Of a stretch of 64,000 nucleotides of DNA, positions 61,842 to 64,000 are shown piece by piece. A program made the position numbers and the translations under genes. The DNA lies in contig JAJFZO010000889.1 of the NCBI GenBank assembly GCA_021397835.1, forward strand, positions 6,572,001 through 6,636,000, given 5' to 3'. The notes under the pieces were generated by a model. It searched no databases. It worked only from the letters and a program-made list of their open reading frames with translations, and was not told the DNA's origin. The DNA comes from Moringa oleifera (taxonomy: Eukaryota; Streptophyta; Magnoliopsida; Brassicales; Moringaceae). Within the stretch, counting starts at the first letter, position 1, and every line of letters begins with the position of its first letter.

Positions 61842-64000
61842 TCATAGTCCAAAAGGCCATACTCGGTCATCAGCCACTAAAGGTTGCTTCTCATTATGAT
61901 AAAAACGATCAGGAACAGATGATGCCCAGCCTTGCCGCTGACGGTTATCTGGCGGCCCTTTGATGGTCAAGTCACCTTGACCAAGATGAGGAAACCCCTC
62001 ATTATAATAAATATTTGGTGCCTTCATAAATCGCTCATGTGGAGGACTCAAAGCCCAGCCTTGTTGTGGACAGTTTTGTGAAGGGTCAGGGTCTGGAAAT
62101 TGATAGCTCCCATATTCATACATACTTGATCCCTTTCTCACTTGTCCACCAGGAGGGGAAGTCACCTTCCAGCCTTGCCGCTGTGAGGGCCCAGCTTGAC
62201 AAAGTAAATTTGTATGAACTGCTCCTGGTTGTTGGTGGATCCAACCATCGAAACTGGGTTGCAGACCCAATTTCAATTGCTCAGTCCATTCTGTGAATAG
62301 GCCTCCCTCCTCTGATTTGCTTCTACAGCTTGGGCCGTCCCTACCAACCCTCCCTTCATTTTGATGTACTCTCTCTTCCTCACCAACATTATATAAATTC
62401 CTCTCATTTAGGTAGCCAATAGCTTGGCTGCAACTTGACTGAGTTATTGCTTGGGAGGGCCAAAACCAAGAATACATTGAACCACCAGCATTTCTGTTGT
62501 GTACGAAATCTTGCATCCTTGTGTCCGATGAAACAAAGTCAGCCACCTGTATTGGGCTGTACAATCCAGTTGCATCTTGCATTATTTTTGAGAAACTTAA
62601 TATTCCAGGGTTGTTCACATTCCATGTAGCAGGGATATATGACTGTCCATCTCCGGATGCATGCTTGGGAAAAGAAGAATTCAAGTGAATCCCAACTCTC
62701 TGATCAGACACGTGCTCTATAAAAGAAGTGGCCACATCTAAGCCCAGAATGTTGGTTTCATTTGCTTGAAACTTACGACCTTCCATTATGGAGCAACGCT
62801 GACCAATTTCTCTTCTGATAGCATCATTTATGTTCATATTGTTAATTGTGGATGCCTTCTCTCCTAGTAAGATGCTATTTTGGAGTTCCATTTGCTGACC
62901 TGTAAAATTCTGGCCCCCAACAGACTTCTGGAGAAGCTTCAAAGACGGTGCCATTCTGATGCCCTTTGGTTCAGATGTTGCAGCAGACATTTGTTCTTCC
63001 AGCCCTTTAAGCTGGCAGTTCAAATTTGCATCACAAGCTTTCAAGCCTAGATCAATATATAGTCCAACTTTTCTTCGGGCAACCGTGGTAGCTGTTCGGC
63101 CCAAACCTTTTGCAAACTGCATTAAGCTCCTTATGTATCCAATGCCGGCGCCCTTAGCCTACAGAGTTAGGACAGATAATCAGCAAACAAGTAAATAAGT
63201 ATTAGTGCCAATTGCCAAGATGTTCCAAAAAAAAAAGTTTTGCCCTGAACAGTAGATTTACATTGGGATAATTAGAATTGTTTTCACCATTACATCAAGA
63301 GTGACATCTAGGTGCCCAACCCACCACTGACATGATCACAGCAAATTCTTCTAAGTCCTTTCTAATTAAGAGTGCCTTTATTTTGAGCACAAGATAGCAT
63401 ACTAACTACCAAAATTTACTCACCAGCTCCAGTTGTTTTGAACCAATACAAACTGCAGATGGTAGTGATTCATTCTCCTTGAAACAAGAAGTCCAAGGTC
63501 TGTAGGTCCCTCCTCGTTTGGCTTTAAAACAATGGGATCTCTCATCATTGCCTCCTGTTTATAAGAGAAGGATAAAAGCAAATTCACTGAACCATATATA
63601 AAAGAATTTCAAATATGAGCACATTCACTAAGCTTTTGTATTTTGTCATTTGCATTAGGGATATAAGAGCTTGGTATGATATCCACCTGACACATGGTAC
63701 AGCAGAGGTGAATGTTTTTGTTTTATTATCTAAGGAACCCATATAAAAAAGATAGTTAATATGGGAATTTTGACAGCTAGTAAACTCATTAATCAAATAA
63801 TATTAGTTTTAAAATAGTTGACAACTAAACCCTTCTTCCTTAGTGAGGAACGATCCTAATCAGAGTCCCAAAGGATTGTGAGGTTCTTGATCCTTTTAGA
63901 GCAGATAACCAGCAAAAGGGATGACCTACCCTTTGATGCAATCTCATCACTCTTCCTCTTGTTGCAAGAGTTTGAATTACAAATTCCAACTTCAGCCTTG
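61842..64000 (-). CDS. Unrecognised plant protein with Trp-containing C-terminal repeats (5' end outside window)
   Basis: Three exons are visible: 64000-63930 (partial), 63554-63424, 63158-61842 (stop); junctions keep one frame, giving about 505 residues. The joined exons read ...ICNSNSCNKRKSDEIASKGG, then RSHCFKAKRGGTYRPWTSC, CIGSKQLELAKGAGIGYIRS, TTVARRKVGLYIDLGLKACD. The N-terminal visible part is basic and Cys-rich. The C-terminal third has a loosely repeated unit with GW: QRQGWKVTSPPGG, PQQGWALSPPHERF, RQRQGWASSVPDRF, plus an earlier FDGW. The rest is Asn/Ser-rich. I do not recognise the family; a nuclear role is a guess from composition only. The small exon 63424-63554 is out of frame with any long ORF and is supported by splice sites and phase. 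Confidence 0.76.

Noticed and set aside
1..64000. tRNA, rRNA, CRISPR or prokaryote-type features
   Set aside because: No tRNA-like B-box with a cloverleaf was found by eye, and the DNA is plant nuclear; no such features are supported.

Overview
This is a 64 kb piece of nuclear chromosome from a flowering plant, almost certainly a eudicot. Coding regions are split by many short AT-rich GT-AG introns, intergenic DNA is very AT-rich, simple-sequence repeats are common, and the proteins belong to plant families (MES methylesterase, NET actin-binding, EDR4-like, miR319). The species cannot be named from the sequence. All gene models below were built by hand: exon phases were checked for consistency, and most genes were recognised from remembered family motifs without database searches.

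Layout. 0.2-2.2 kb (+): EIF1AD-like S1/eIF1A-fold protein. 3.0-9.5 kb (+): ABC1/UbiB-type atypical kinase, 11 exons, with a decayed LINE in intron 10. 10.7-13.4 kb (-): EDR4-like zinc-ribbon protein. 16.8-18.8 kb (-): NET4-type NAB-domain coiled-coil protein. 19.7-23.0 kb: non-coding, AT-rich. 23.0-24.6 kb (+): MES17-like methylesterase. 25.6-27.5 kb (-): thioredoxin h9-like protein with an unusual WCCPC active site. 30.0-32.3 kb (-): organelle-targeted membrane protein. 34.4-37.3 kb (+): cytosolic glyoxalase II (GLX2-2).

37.3-46.6 kb is a large interval without protein genes. It contains a clear MIR319 gene at about 39.7-39.9 kb (+), a perfect 29-nt palindrome at 41.0 kb, and a 3.5 kb extremely AT-rich block (41.9-45.4 kb) built from diverged repeats in both orientations. 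46.7-49.6 kb (+): ATG18a-type PROPPIN. 50.7-53.7 kb (-): zeta-crystallin/quinone-oxidoreductase-like enzyme ending in SKL. It is divergent, with only 244 bp between start codons, from 53.9-57.2 kb (+): a plastid-type alpha/beta hydrolase. 57.7-58.9 kb (-): C2-domain protein. 59.3-61.3 kb (-): GNAT acetyltransferase. 61.8-64.0 kb (-): 3' part of an unrecognised plant protein that runs off the window.

There is no operon-like logic. These are independent housekeeping, stress and organelle genes. The items most worth following up are the MIR319 locus, the thioredoxin with a third cysteine in its active site, the peroxisome-type C-terminus of the oxidoreductase, the GC-AG intron and LINE insertion in the ABC1 kinase, and the duplicated micro-uORF in the GNAT leader.
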